Source of the DNA: Aporrectodea caliginosa
Taxonomy: Eukaryota > Annelida > Clitellata > Crassiclitellata > Lumbricidae
NCBI GenBank assembly: GCA_020284085.1
Contig: JACEVL010000005.1
Span: 2,147,261 to 2,211,260, forward strand
Reading direction: 5' to 3'
Length of the DNA: 64,000 bases
The translations under genes were made by a program, and so were the position numbers. This document shows, one piece after another, positions 53,007 to 64,000 of the stretch. Position 1 is the stretch's first letter; each line of letters opens with the position of its first letter. Under the pieces are notes generated by a model. It worked only from the letters and a program-made list of their open reading frames with translations. It ran no database searches and was not told the origin of the DNA.

Positions 53007-53344
53007 CAGGGATGGCCAACCGGCGGCCGCGGGCCAAATGCGGCCCGCGGGCTCCTGATTGGCGGCCCGCACGGCCCCTTTCTAAATATTTTTTCTAATT
53101 TTTGCACCTACTTACTTGTCCGACTAATGCAATCTGCGTAATAATGATGTCCAACACAATAAAAGATTTAGTGTTGTAAGTTCTAGTGACCTAATGTAGT
53201 CGTACCTGTTCTTATACATCTTGTAAAATATTAAATAAACATTTGTATTTCTTTCGAGGCTGTGAGGACTAACATTTTGCGGCCCTCCGCGTGCTCACCA
53301 ACAATCATAGTGGCCCGTAGGCCAAGAAAGGTTGGCCACCCCTG
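53007..53344. mobile_element. hAT-type MITE, 338 bp, with perfect 8-bp target duplication
   Basis: The ends are CAGGGATGGCCAACCGG and AAGGTTGGCCACCCCTG. GTCTACAC flanks at 52999-53006 and 53345-53352. Subterminal GCGGCCCGCGG and GGCCCGTAGGCC motifs resemble widespread hAT/Charlie-type MITEs. Confidence 0.9.
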
Positions 53345-53352
53345 GTCTACAC

Positions 53353-55225
53353 AGAGATATGCTGTATTTTTAATAATGGGTTCATTTATTTTGCTTACCC
53401 TATTGATGCTTATGACTCAAGTGAGCAGAAACTTAGCTGACGTTAAGCAGTTCGCGAGATAACCTCCGTTATAGTTTGAAACTAGGCCTGTGTCTAATTT
53501 TGTATTGTATTTCAAGCATTGTTTTATAGCTCAGTTATTAGAAACAAATTTGTTTTGACAAACAGTTCATAAGATATTCGACAAATATAAACGACAAATA
53601 AATCAGTTGCAGAATGTTACTTTTGTACCAAACCTGTGTTTTTCTTTATGAATGACTCTTCATCTGTTTGTGTGCTGGCATCGCATCCACATATTTTGCC
53701 TAAAGGTTTCGGTCTGTAAGACCTCTCTTCCATCCAGTCTATGAGGAAATACAAACATCAAACGAACAATATTACTTAACTCTCTACGAACACCTACACT
53801 GAAAATGCCATTTTACAGAAGGACAGAAGAGCACAGCATTGGATCGTTTTTAAATGTACTCTCAAAAGCGTCCTACAACGAGGAAGCCGTGATGATTTTC
53901 TTGACATATTTTGAAGTAAGCAGTAGTCTTCTGCGACTTAGTTATTAATTACAGCTCCCAATGGTAGCACAGGTAGGCCTAAGTGTCAACGGTGCAATAT
54001 TGTAAATTATAAATAATAATTAACTTTCTGTACAAAAACTGTAATTCAAACCCTCTAGAATTCAAGTGTTTAACATTCCTTCACCATCAATCACAATTGT
54101 ACACAATCTAGCATGACATTCGAGAGCAGTCCCGGATTATTCTATTGAAAAAAAACAAAAAGTAGCAGCTGCTATGCACAAACTTAAGAGTGGTAATTAA
54201 AGCACCTGAAATATATGTTATTACAGACACAGTGATCAAGGCAGAGAGGAGACCAGGCATCCGCAAATGGTTTTCTCGCGTAATTCTACATTTCTAATGC
54301 ATCTGTCATATCGTTTCCGCGTCTGCTAATTGAACCAACAAATCAGCCTTTTTTTATAGAATGACAACGGAAGACACTTGGATTGAAAGAACTACCGCTG
54401 GATTGCCATCACATCTGGGCCTCGGACTGACAAGAGAGTGTCCTCCTAACGCATGTCAAGGGTGGCCTGTTGCATCTGTGACTCGTAGATCAGAACGGCT
54501 TCAAACCTAGTAGATCCGCTGTGGATTGCACATGCACATTGCACACCAAATAACCTGATTCAAATTTCAATCCTGAAGGAAATACCAGCAGACACTGTGG
54601 ATTGGTTACGTAGATTTGAAGGAGGGTTTTGGTTCTGTAAAATTTGATTCTGAAAATTGATATCCCACAGAAACTGTGAAACTTGCTTACCCATCCCCGT
54701 TGTGTGACTTCTAGTCACACAAACGCTTGGCGATTAGGCTTCCACCACTGATCATAACACTGGACTATTGCTTCACTTTAAGTGACCACCAAATTTGATA
54801 CTTTGCATACTATGATAACTGTGCTGTAAAAATCACAAGAACAGGTTTACAATATACTTCTATATGGGATTGGTAAAACTAAGTTATAAATGATCCACTC
54901 AGTTCTGACCTCCATGTTGACTTTCTTCGACGAATGCAGTTGAAGGAGATGGTCTCTCGGTAATTGTTAACTTAGACTGTAGATCTCCGCTCAAAGATAC
55001 ATCATCAGAATCTGGAATAGCATTGGAGATCTGATTATTATTTGATATGCTTAGTTAATTCTTTAATGCTTCTATGCACTTGAAAACGTTGCAATACAAA
55101 ATGCAATGAAAAGACAAAATAAATGTACATCAAACTAAGGAATAGAACACTATGCTACACTGTACCGTACTTTACAATAAATTGCCTTTCATTTTGGAAT
55201 CCCAGAGAAATTGCTTTCCCAGCCA
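53353..55225. other. No gene recognised
   Basis: The only repeat noticed is GCATCGCATCCACATATTTT at about 53685, shared with 16165. Short frames here show no family pattern. Confidence 0.35.
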
Positions 55226-55227
55226 AA

Positions 55228-55672
55228 TCGCAATCGTAATCGTAATCGAATATCTAGCCTATATAGCGCCACTCAAAACAAAGGCGCTCCCGACCCAAGC
55301 CAGTGTCTTCACTGGTAAAGAAAGAGGTTTTCAGGCGCTGGCGGAACTGGTCAAAAGAAATAGAGGAAAGGTCGGCCCTGAGGGACTGAGGCAATTGGTT
55401 CAAGCTATAGTAGGACCCACAATAGAGAAACTCCTAGACTGGGCTGTAGACACAAGAATCTAGTGTATTTTATGCAGAATGGGCACAGGAGGGATTCAGC
55501 GAAAAGAAACATTCGCAGTCTGGATTTAGGATGTCCCGCGGGTGCCTACTTGAACGGCCCAGTCTAGGAGTTTCGACATTTTTTGTCCCTATAGCTGGAC
55601 CCAGTTACCTCAGTCTCTCAGGGTTGTCCTTTTCTCCATTTCTTTTGGCGCTATATAAATGCTCTATTACGA
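55228..55672. mobile_element. Two retroelement 3' ends in inverted arrangement
   Basis: ATATAGCGCCACTC to GAAACTCCTAGACTGGGCTG (55260-55445) and its inverse, GGCCCAGTCTAGGAGTTTC to GCGCTATATAAATG (55556-55660), face each other. Both are 3' ends of the same family, with TCGTAATCGTAATC-type tails on the outside. Confidence 0.6.
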
Positions 55673-55724
55673 TTACAAATTATACTACAGCATAATAAGA
55701 TTGCATAGAATACAATGCCATTCA

Positions 55725-56005
55725 TTCATTCATTCATTTCAGATATTTATATAGCGCTCCTTCACGATTTCTACTCAGAGGCGCTCCCGACTACAGCGCG
55801 GACACTGAATCGGAGTTTCACGCCGAAGCGCATGAGCAATTGCGAGTGAAGGACTTGCCCAGGGTCCCTACGCGGCGGCTTGAGGTGGATTCGAACCCAC
55901 AACCCTCCGGCTGCAAGGCACCAAATATACCCCTGGAGGTGGATTCGAACCCGCAACCCTCCGGTTGCAAGGCACCGAAAATACCTCTACACCACCGCGC
56001 CATAA
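55725..56005 (-). mobile_element. tRNA-derived SINE, copy 2, with duplicated tRNA-like head
   Basis: This is the same SINE as 38,100-38,335. The B-box segment (GGTGGATTCGAACCC on the plus strand) occurs twice, at about 55883 and 55939, 56 bp apart, so the Pol III promoter head is tandemly duplicated. Confidence 0.75.
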
Positions 56006-56406
56006 TCATGGAGCACAGATAATTATAGGCTGGTGCGTTTCAGATTGCCTTTCGGTTCGCTGGTCCAGGTGCCTGGAGCAGTTTTCCTTCACCTACTACA
56101 ATACAATACAATACTCGTTTATGGAACTCAGGAGCTGACAAAACGCAACTTCAACTAATCACATGATTCAGGGCTTCTAAGGGAGCGGTATAACTAAGTC
56201 AGTAGGCATTCTTATAATATAAAATGCGGAATATGTAGTTACGGTCGTCTTTTTCAGGTAAGGTAAAGTTATGCGTCCTTGCTCGGAGGTTATGTCCACT
56301 ATTGCGGGGTGAGGGGAGTAAATTTCGGAGAACATGGTAAGGTTCTCTGATGATAGCTTGAAAGAGCCTATCGTCCGACTTCATGGACAGTTGAGTGGCT
56401 CCTTCA

Positions 56407-57314
<908 letters not shown>

Positions 57315-57552
57315 CTCCTTCAGCAGTGGCAGGAAACCAAACACACTTCTGTTTAAAAAAACACAGCTAAAATGCACTTGTTACGTAACTCCTTCGAGCA
57401 GTAGCATATGAGCTGACAGCACAAGTTTTGTAAAGCATTATAGAAGCATCTTGCTACCGACAATGCTAAATAGATTGTCGTAATTGCAATTATCATTACC
57501 CGGTACAGTGAATGATGCGAAACGAAAGATAATCTATAACTTGCCTTCAATT

Positions 57553-57638
57553 CCTTGAGGATTTGTTTCCGTGACTTCGGCCTCGTTCGGTAAATGTTTC
57601 TTTTCGCTGAATCTCTTCTGTATCCATTCTGCATAAAA
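57553..57638 (-). other. Putative conserved exon with a GC donor, copy 2
   Basis: On the minus strand the acceptor-like TTTTATGCAG is followed by an open stretch encoding NEAEVTETNPQGIEG and the donor-like AAG|GCAAGT, as at 20644-20729. It lies about 1 kb downstream of the second CARD gene's stop. Confidence 0.35.
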
Positions 57639-57959
57639 TAAACTAGATTCTCGAGTCAAAAAATAATATCAACATTTAACAGCTAGATTTAAATGATAAC
57701 TTACTCACAGCTTTTAAATAGAAATTAAAAAGACAGGTCGTAAAATTTGAAAGTAAAATTTGAAGTCTACTCGTGAATGGAATGCATGATATGACTGAGG
57801 TTAATCTTAATTGATATGATTGTGATATAGCATAGTAAAGCATAGCATAGTATAGCATGACCTAGTAGAGTATAGTCTAGAATGACAGTGCAATATAGAA
57901 TAGCATGGCATAGTATAGTATACCATAGCCAAAACTCAATGGGTTGGACTAAATTCGGT

Positions 57960-58500
57960 GTTCCAAGGCTCTGAGCTCGGCCCCGTCATCCACGTTCTCT
58001 TTACTGATGTTTATCAACTATAGAACAAATGGTCACCTTTATGCAGACTATGGCCATGCTTTTGTACATGTCCATCATCAGATCAACTCTCCCTAGTCAG
58101 CTTCCTTGACTGTCTTGTGTCCGATCTACACTAGTTGGATGTCGACAAACTGTCTCTGTCTAAACAATGCCAAAACTCAATTACCTGGTTTGGGACTCTT
58201 CTCATGGGTGTCCCAACTCCCAAAGCAGCGTCTTTCCCCCTTCAATCGGTTTTAAATGCATCAGCTAGGTTCATAATCCGACTACCTCGCTTTTGCTCAT
58301 ATCATCACATAAATGTATATGCTTGAAGTCTTGCACTGGCCCCCTATTGCTGCGCGCATCCATGCAGTATAAGATCCTCTTTCTGGTCTCCAAATCCAAG
58401 TTAGACAGTGCCCCGAAATACTTATAAGACTGCACGCGCAAGCCGTAATCTGCATCCTCATCTCGCTCTTTGCCCTCTTCATACTTTCAGACCTCTAGTC
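57960..58500 (+). mobile_element. Degenerate LINE fragment (duplicate of 21,400-22,450)
   Basis: The sequence is parallel to the LINE end in copy 1, for example TTGGGACTCTTCTCATGGG (58190 versus 22050) and GCTTGAAGTCTTGCACTGG. It is more broken than copy 1. Confidence 0.6.
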
Positions 58501-58624
58501 TGTTTACAAGTTTAAACTTATTAACTATCTTTGACCTACATAAACTCCAACTTGCTATCTTCATGCCTGATGTTGGTTTATGGAATTTCTCTCGAGATTT
58601 GTAATAAACCACCAATCACCGATA

Positions 58625-58986
58625 CTAACCAAAGTACGTAACAGTTCTTTTGAATTCTTCCAGAGACCAGGTAAGCGTAACCCTCAGAGCATCTTCAAAC
58701 GAAAGCATTTCATTGAAGACCCTCTCGATGATTTCCTTCAGTTCGCCCGTCTTTAGCAGATCGATCAGTTGCAGCAGCTCATCATTTGTCATGCAGTTGA
58801 TGTAAACGACGATGCTCTGTCCCTTTCTGGCAGCAATGATTCTCTGATGGGTCAGTTCCCACAATCGATGGTGTTCCTCCAAAGGGCGATTTTTTAGAAC
58901 CTTCGTTAGCTGAGTGATGATTTCGTCTTCCAATTCGTCTACGTTTCCAACGGCGCCTTCAAGGTTCGCGTGAACTCGAACGACAA
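58625..58986 (-). CDS. Double-CARD gene copy 2, exon 3: C-terminal alpha/beta domain
   Basis: The acceptor ATATATACAG precedes 58986, and the frame runs in phase 1 to TAG. At 362 nt it equals the exon at 27235-27596. It encodes VVRVHANLEGAVGNVDELED, then RKGQSIVVYINCMTNDELLQ and a VTLTWSLEEF end. No stop or frame break is present. As in copy 1, a TRADD N-terminal-like fold is a tentative reading. Confidence 0.72.
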
Positions 58987-59603
58987 CTGTATATATAAAG
59001 AACATAGGCTCAGTTTAATTTCTTTATTTACTATTTATTTTAAAAAAATGAACAATACCGTTGTGTCGCAGTAAAAAAACAGCACATGAAACTTGCATAT
59101 TCCAAAAGACGGGTAGGCGGGACACTGAACAACGCAATAAAATATGGAACACTTCGCAATATGCGTGTCATCCTTTATTTATTTACAATTTGAATTATTA
59201 CGCGCGCAGGGTTAGCAAATCTGAATTTGACGGGCGCGACTAGTACCTTGAAAGTTCACGTGGTCTCGGAAAACAACTGCAAACAGATAGACTGGTGGCT
59301 GAGGTTTGGGTAATTGAGCCTACAACCATTCGCAATTATAAACCTCTTCCTATTTTCACACTGGACAGTGTTTCTACCATATAAATCAATGACTTATTGT
59401 TAATTAATAATTCAATACTGCGTTACATGCCTTATAGCTGTATCATTACCGTAGTTACTGGTTAGGCGATTAATGACGAATTCTCGATTATTCATTCAGA
59501 ATCGTTTCATTAAATTGTTCCCTTGGTTATTCAGTCAGTTTCTCATTCAAAGCAGCACTAACGAATGAATCCTCATCATAATAGTGCTCAGAAGATAACT
59601 CAC

Positions 59604-59909
59604 CTCCTCCTTCTGAAAATAGTTTGGCAATGTGACTTTGATTGGAATCTTTTAAACAGGCTATTGTCTTGTTGTATTGTCGAAGACTGCACTTTGTTAG
59701 AATGTCCAACAGCGCCTCGTTTTTCTCGGCATTTGTCGGCTTCGAAAAGATGAACTGTTTCTGTCGATCATTTATGACTTTCTCAGAAAATAATCTGATG
59801 CATAGATCACTCGTATCGAGAAGGTCCACCAAACCTTCGCAGTTGATCTCCAAGTGGCTGATGTCAGATTCACTAAGTGGCCAATCGTCTCCAAATGTGG
59901 ACCTATAGC
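59604..59909 (-). CDS. Double-CARD gene copy 2, exon 2: second CARD
   Basis: The acceptor TTCGTGTAG and strong donor GGAG|GTGAGT bound 306 nt in phase 1. It encodes FGDDWPLSESDISHLEI, then GLVDLLDTSDLCIRLFSEKV and KQFIFSKPTNAEKNEALLD, a CARD-type helix pattern. Length and phase equal copy 1 exactly. Confidence 0.75.
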
Positions 59910-61029
59910 CTACACGAACAACAGTTTACATTAAATAATTCCAATGCATAAGGACAGTAGCAGATGATTGGTCTCAATCTATTGAAACACACAATAGATA
60001 AAAATTTAATAAGCTATAAATTGAACGGTTACAGAATACAGAGCTTTCCACCAATGTGTTACTTTCAACACAATAACTGTCAGTAACTACGAGTGGTCTA
60101 CGACTGTACCTACTACTACAACCTCTTCTGGAAAGTAGCAGAATAGCTGCGCAAGACTGTTGACGTAAGTTTTAATAACTTGAAGCCTTTATTTTCCTTT
60201 AAAATTGTAACCTCCACAGTTGCCTGACGGATTACTTTCACATGACGGTATTAATGAACATACATTATACTCTTCGTTATGTGAAACTTACGCCTCTGTC
60301 AACAGCTGGCGCCATGAGCTTTAGAGGCATTTCAATCTTAATATATATTTTTTGGTAACTACTCGCTTTCGTAAATAATTTTTTAAACCTTTTTTTAATT
60401 TTTAATTGTCTTCCATCATGAGAGGAGATTTAAGTTCAAAGCTTGCACTACCTGTGATACCCGCTGCATGAAAGACATCTTGCATTTTTTGAGCTGAGAT
60501 GATGAAACTTATCCGTGATATCATTGAAGTGATAACTTTGCCTTCTGCAAAGTTCTTTAATACTGCTTTTAACAGCTCTTCAAACTTAAAACAACATCTA
60601 AAAGGACTTGTGTTTGACACTCGCTACATTGTTTATATTTAATTACGTAAAACATGAAAGAAGGTAGCCTATTATATTTATGGAAAGCACAAAACCATTT
60701 TGTTGCACTTTTCGCTTACTGGCAAATGTATGAAAGTTATGCAACGTTTTAAGTTCAGTGCACAGTTTCTGCAAGGCAATTAGCTTCTTCTGCATGCGAC
60801 ATATTGCGGCATTTCCCATTACTATGATGAAAATCTTCACATCGAACCTAACAGTGTAGCAGATGTGAAAGGGGGGTTAAGTGCACTCTCCGAAATATGT
60901 GATCCATGCAGTACCGACAACAATGTTACCATCTTGAACATTTTACTCATGTCTACAAAACTCTATATACATGTAAAAGCACTTCATGAGTGTATGTTTC
61001 AATCAGTGAATGCCGTATTAGCTTCTTAC
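59910..61029 (-). other. Intron 1 of double-CARD gene copy 2
   Basis: It lacks the inverted-repeat element and foldback seen in copy 1. It keeps a block at 60400-60620 (CTTTGCCTTCTGCAAAGTTC) related to 30460-30600. That block is open for 72 codons on the minus strand here but not in copy 1, so it is probably not an exon. Confidence 0.45.
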
Positions 61030-61291
61030 CTCCATCGGCGTTTAAATAGTTGACCAAATGAGTTTGTCCACTGTCCCTGAGAGCTGAGACCAATTCATTT
61101 GCCTTCTTGTTCTTCAGTATAAAGTCAAGAAGTATTCTGTTTTTATCCTCTGTTGTGTTGTCTTTCAGCTTGATCTTATGTACGGCTTCTCTTGTCAGAA
61201 TCCTATTTGCCCGTAATTTATCTAAGAGTCCGAAATCCGGATCGATCCGATCCACCAGAAACTCCCTGTGTTTCTCGAATCTCTCCTCCAT
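61030..61291 (-). CDS. Double-CARD gene copy 2, exon 1: start codon and first CARD
   Basis: ATG at 61291 opens a 262-nt exon ending at donor CGGAG|GTAAGA in phase 1. It encodes MEERFEKHREFLVDRIDPDF, then LLDKLRANRILTREAVHKIK and LVSALRDSGQTHLVNYL, a CARD pattern very close to copy 1. With exons 2 and 3 the gene predicts 309 residues. The three-exon structure is compact (2.7 kb against 4.0 kb in copy 1). Both copies being intact suggests both are used. The function as a cell-death or immune adaptor is inferred from domain content. Confidence 0.77.
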
Positions 61292-61770
61292 TATGACTTA
61301 GTCTCAGACCACTTCGACAACTTGGGTTTCGGTGAGAAGTTGACAGCAGCAATAACGTGGAAGTTTTATTTCACGGCGATATTGGATCCTACAGAAAGAT
61401 ATATTTTGCTATTGAGAATATCATGATTAACGAGCTAACGCCGTTATCGTTAGCAAACAATTCACTTAATGGTAGCTTCAAGTTAAACCGTAGCTAAAAC
61501 TCGTTATCAGGTATGCAAGTAGAGTCAAAACACATTAGGATAAACCTGGTCCAAACACGAATGATAAAATTATGGGCTACCGTATAGCCCAACAATATTG
61601 ACACACTCTATGCTGAATGCTTTCTACATGTAGGTCCGATTAAAATTATAGTTGATATGTGCAAATGTCAATAACGAGTTGGCAGGTCAGGCCTCGTTCC
61701 GTGTCAGTTGATTTCATATAAAAGACGTTCAGAACCTCAAAGCACGTGATCTTGCAATTGACATGAAGCA

Positions 61771-62460
61771 GAGTTCTTGCAACAAACAGTCTCAGGACAA
61801 CGCTGCAATTATTATATAACAGAGCCATGTGGGGTTTAGAATGCTCAAATATAAGTCAATTCAACTCAATTTATTTCCTGTAGCCAACATAATTACAGTT
61901 ATGGCAGCATACTTAGTAGTGTACGTCTATATTGGTTATGAAAGAGAGATCCAGATGGGATGAACAATCACTCAAATATGGTCCCCTAGTAATTGTGGAT
62001 AATACAGTACAATAACGCATGACAGCGTCAATAATCAAGAACTAAACTAATTACAGGCATAACCCAGCTAATGTAGCTTAACTAACACACCGAATGAATA
62101 AAAAGTTGAACATTCAAGTAATTTGTTGAGTCAGGTGATGGCGTAGTTTATTCGTAAGGATGTGCAAACCAGATAATTGACGGATAGATAAGGGTATACT
62201 GTTCCAAACGTTATCCCCGCAAATCTTATTGAAAACAACCCTGTGTTTGTATGGCAAAAGGTTGTCGATATAAGTTATAACTTCAGGAGTGAATTTCGGA
62301 GGCAGAGAGGAAGAGTTGTCTTAAATTACTAATAATAAGTTGTGCTCATTATGTCTTGTCTTTAGCCATCTTCGATCCGAAGTTTGGCCGCACCTTGAAC
62401 TGCCTGCTTCCAGATGACGCTGTCCTCCGTTGCTTCACCAATTATTGATACATGCTTATA
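61771..62460. other. No gene recognised
   Basis: Sequence upstream of the second CARD gene. AATTCAACTCAATTTATTTC near 61855 resembles a retroelement tail. Nothing else is supported. Confidence 0.3.
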
Positions 62461-62465
62461 CCCGT

Positions 62466-62790
62466 CTAAGATCTTATATTCACAAGCCAAGTAGGCCTAC
62501 TACAAGTTGTTCTTGGTCTTCCACGTGTTCGCGTTCCCGCTGTTGTGCCCTCCATTATTTCTTTCTCCAGGCAGTCTCTCGTTTTCCTCATAATGTGACC
62601 AAAATATCTCAACTTTCTTATTTTTATGGTGCTTAATAGTTGTCGTTCTATGCCAATTGTGCTCATAACGGTACATAAATTCAAATATCTGCCTTATCCT
62701 GATTTGTTCGAGCTTTAGTAGTTTGAATTCTTGAAGTAATTTACTAGTTTTACAACCGTACGGAACGCTAAGCAACGTTCATGTAGGATG
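62466..62790 (-). mobile_element. RTE/L1-like LINE C-terminal fragment
   Basis: The minus frame 62466-62684 encodes RQLLSTIKIRKLRYFGHIMR, then KTRDCLEKEIMEG and TRTRGRPRT, the hallmark C-terminal end of RTE/craniofacial-development-protein-like LINE proteins. The upstream part (about 62690-62770) is in another frame. It differs from the CR1-like LINEs elsewhere in the window. Confidence 0.75.
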
Positions 62791-64000
62791 GTCAGACTTT
62801 GTAGATTAAATTTATAAGTAGAGCCAATATTAAGTTGCAAAAGGCAAAGGCAGGGATAATAGATTAGGGTGTAATAGAGGACTAGCCGAACATGGGTTGC
62901 AGTAAGCAGGAAGCTACATGTATATAGGTCATGGTATTCATATGCTGAATGTTTTAATAAACTTACCTGCAGTATTTCTAGACAGCAGATATACATAATA
63001 CTGCGATAAGTACTTGTTGTCATAGGCGATCAAATCAGTTTCACAAGGAAATAAGACTGCACCTTTTAATTAGAAACGTTTTTATTAAGACGACTACAAG
63101 TTTAAGCCTTTCACTCTCTTTGCTATTCTATGTACATGTATTTTTTATAACAAGGAACTAAAATTGGCCATTTTATAGCAAGTCGTAAGCTACCTGTTAA
63201 ATTGCCTACAAGTTTTAGCCTGTACCTATTATAGATGCACCGGTATTTCCCAGCATCAGACATTAATTATACACATATCGTATGTAAGGGTGTCCAATAG
63301 AAAGTATTTTCGGTAATAATTGTAAATCCTAAGTTTCTAAAACGCAACTCTAAGGCCAACGCACGACACCAGCTTATTCAGGAGCGCTGCTTCGTTTCAT
63401 GATTGTCCAGAGATGTCAAGTAACGATCAGAGTCCGGTTGTCAGAGAGCTCACAGCTAGGAGCTCCAAAAGTGGGTTGGGTTTCCTTGAGGATGGAAAAG
63501 CTTGGAAGGCGTATAAATGGAAATACTTGCTACATTCAGATACCGTTAAATTGCTCCTTACCACGATCCTATCATTCAGATAATTACGTGACTATATTTG
63601 ACTATATTTATTAAACATCGTGGAAATAAAAGTAACAAATTAGTTAGATTTGCTTTGCCGCAGCTTATGAAGGTGTGTGGCCAGTTCTCTACCTCGCCGT
63701 CTCACCTTCTGACCGACAGTGTATGGTCAGACTACACATTATAGCTATGTTCACTAGGTAGCGCAAGCGTTCCCAAAATCTTGAAATATATTCTTTTCAT
63801 AGTAAAATTCGCCAGATGGCCGCACAAGGTCGCTTTTAGTTTTTCAAGCAAAAATAGCACCTGTCCAACTGTTCCATTGACGACCTTACACGAGTGGCTG
63901 TCTGTAAGTCTAATGGAAAACAATACTACGCGGCTTTTAAATACCTATTTGCAGGAGGAGCTTATTGAAAATACACCCACGTTTGTGAGGCTCTGCCCCA
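62791..64000. other. No gene recognised; LINE-tail-like block near 63,340
   Basis: TTTCTAAAACGCAACTCTAAGG (63330) with ACGACACCAGCTTATTCAGG resembles the retroelement 3' block at 51295-51350. Other frames are short and unrecognised. Confidence 0.35.

Noticed and set aside
60402..60620. 72-codon frame in intron 1 of the second CARD gene as an exon
   Set aside because: The homologous block in copy 1 is out of frame, with stops, so coding selection is unlikely.

Overview
The window looks like nuclear DNA of an animal, probably an aquatic invertebrate. It has intron-containing host genes, dense non-LTR retrotransposon remains, tRNA-derived SINEs, hAT, mariner and pogo elements, and long ATT/AGT microsatellites. 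The species cannot be fixed from the sequence. No prokaryotic operon, rRNA or CRISPR array was seen.

Region 1 (1 to about 14,110) is most of an integrated Polinton/Maverick element of the adintovirus type, cut by the left window edge. On the minus strand at the edge lie the start of a retroviral-type integrase and a zinc-ribbon plus phospholipase-A2-like gene. A plus-strand block follows: packaging ATPase, penton-like protein, pX-like protein, a possible dUTPase-fold protein, a membrane hairpin protein, a conserved unknown protein, a pVI-like core protein, the major capsid protein and a SAP protein. A convergent minus-strand block carries a fibre-like protein with a discoidin-like end, an adenain-type protease, a zinc-finger HNH nuclease and a protein-primed-type family B DNA polymerase. 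The capsid, penton, membrane and fibre reading frames are open. Most others carry one or more frame breaks, so the copy is either decaying or affected by homopolymer errors. Several genes have a TATA-like box fused to the start codon.

Region 2 (about 14.1 to 26.9 kb) is repeat-rich. It has a roughly 1.1 kb inverted repeat pair around LINE remnants, a 72-76 bp minisatellite, three hAT elements with 8-bp target duplications, and long ATT, AGT and ATGT tracts.

Region 3 (about 27.2 to 31.4 kb) and region 6 (about 55.7 to 61.8 kb) are two copies of a segmental duplication. Each carries a three-exon minus-strand gene with two CARD death-fold domains and a C-terminal alpha/beta domain. Exon lengths (262, 306 and 362 nt) and phases are identical, and both copies look intact.

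Region 4 (31.4 to 44.5 kb) is a patchwork of transposons: a MITE with a 10-bp target duplication, a SINE, a pogo-like element with perfect 25-bp inverted ends, an old hAT with a transposase relic and a nested MITE, a LINE, and another hAT MITE. Region 5 (44.5 to 55.7 kb) has an NHL beta-propeller gene with a phase-compatible upstream exon, LINEs in both orientations, a mariner nested in a LINE, and a small hAT. Region 7 (61.8 to 64 kb) has an RTE/L1-like LINE end and otherwise no recognised gene.
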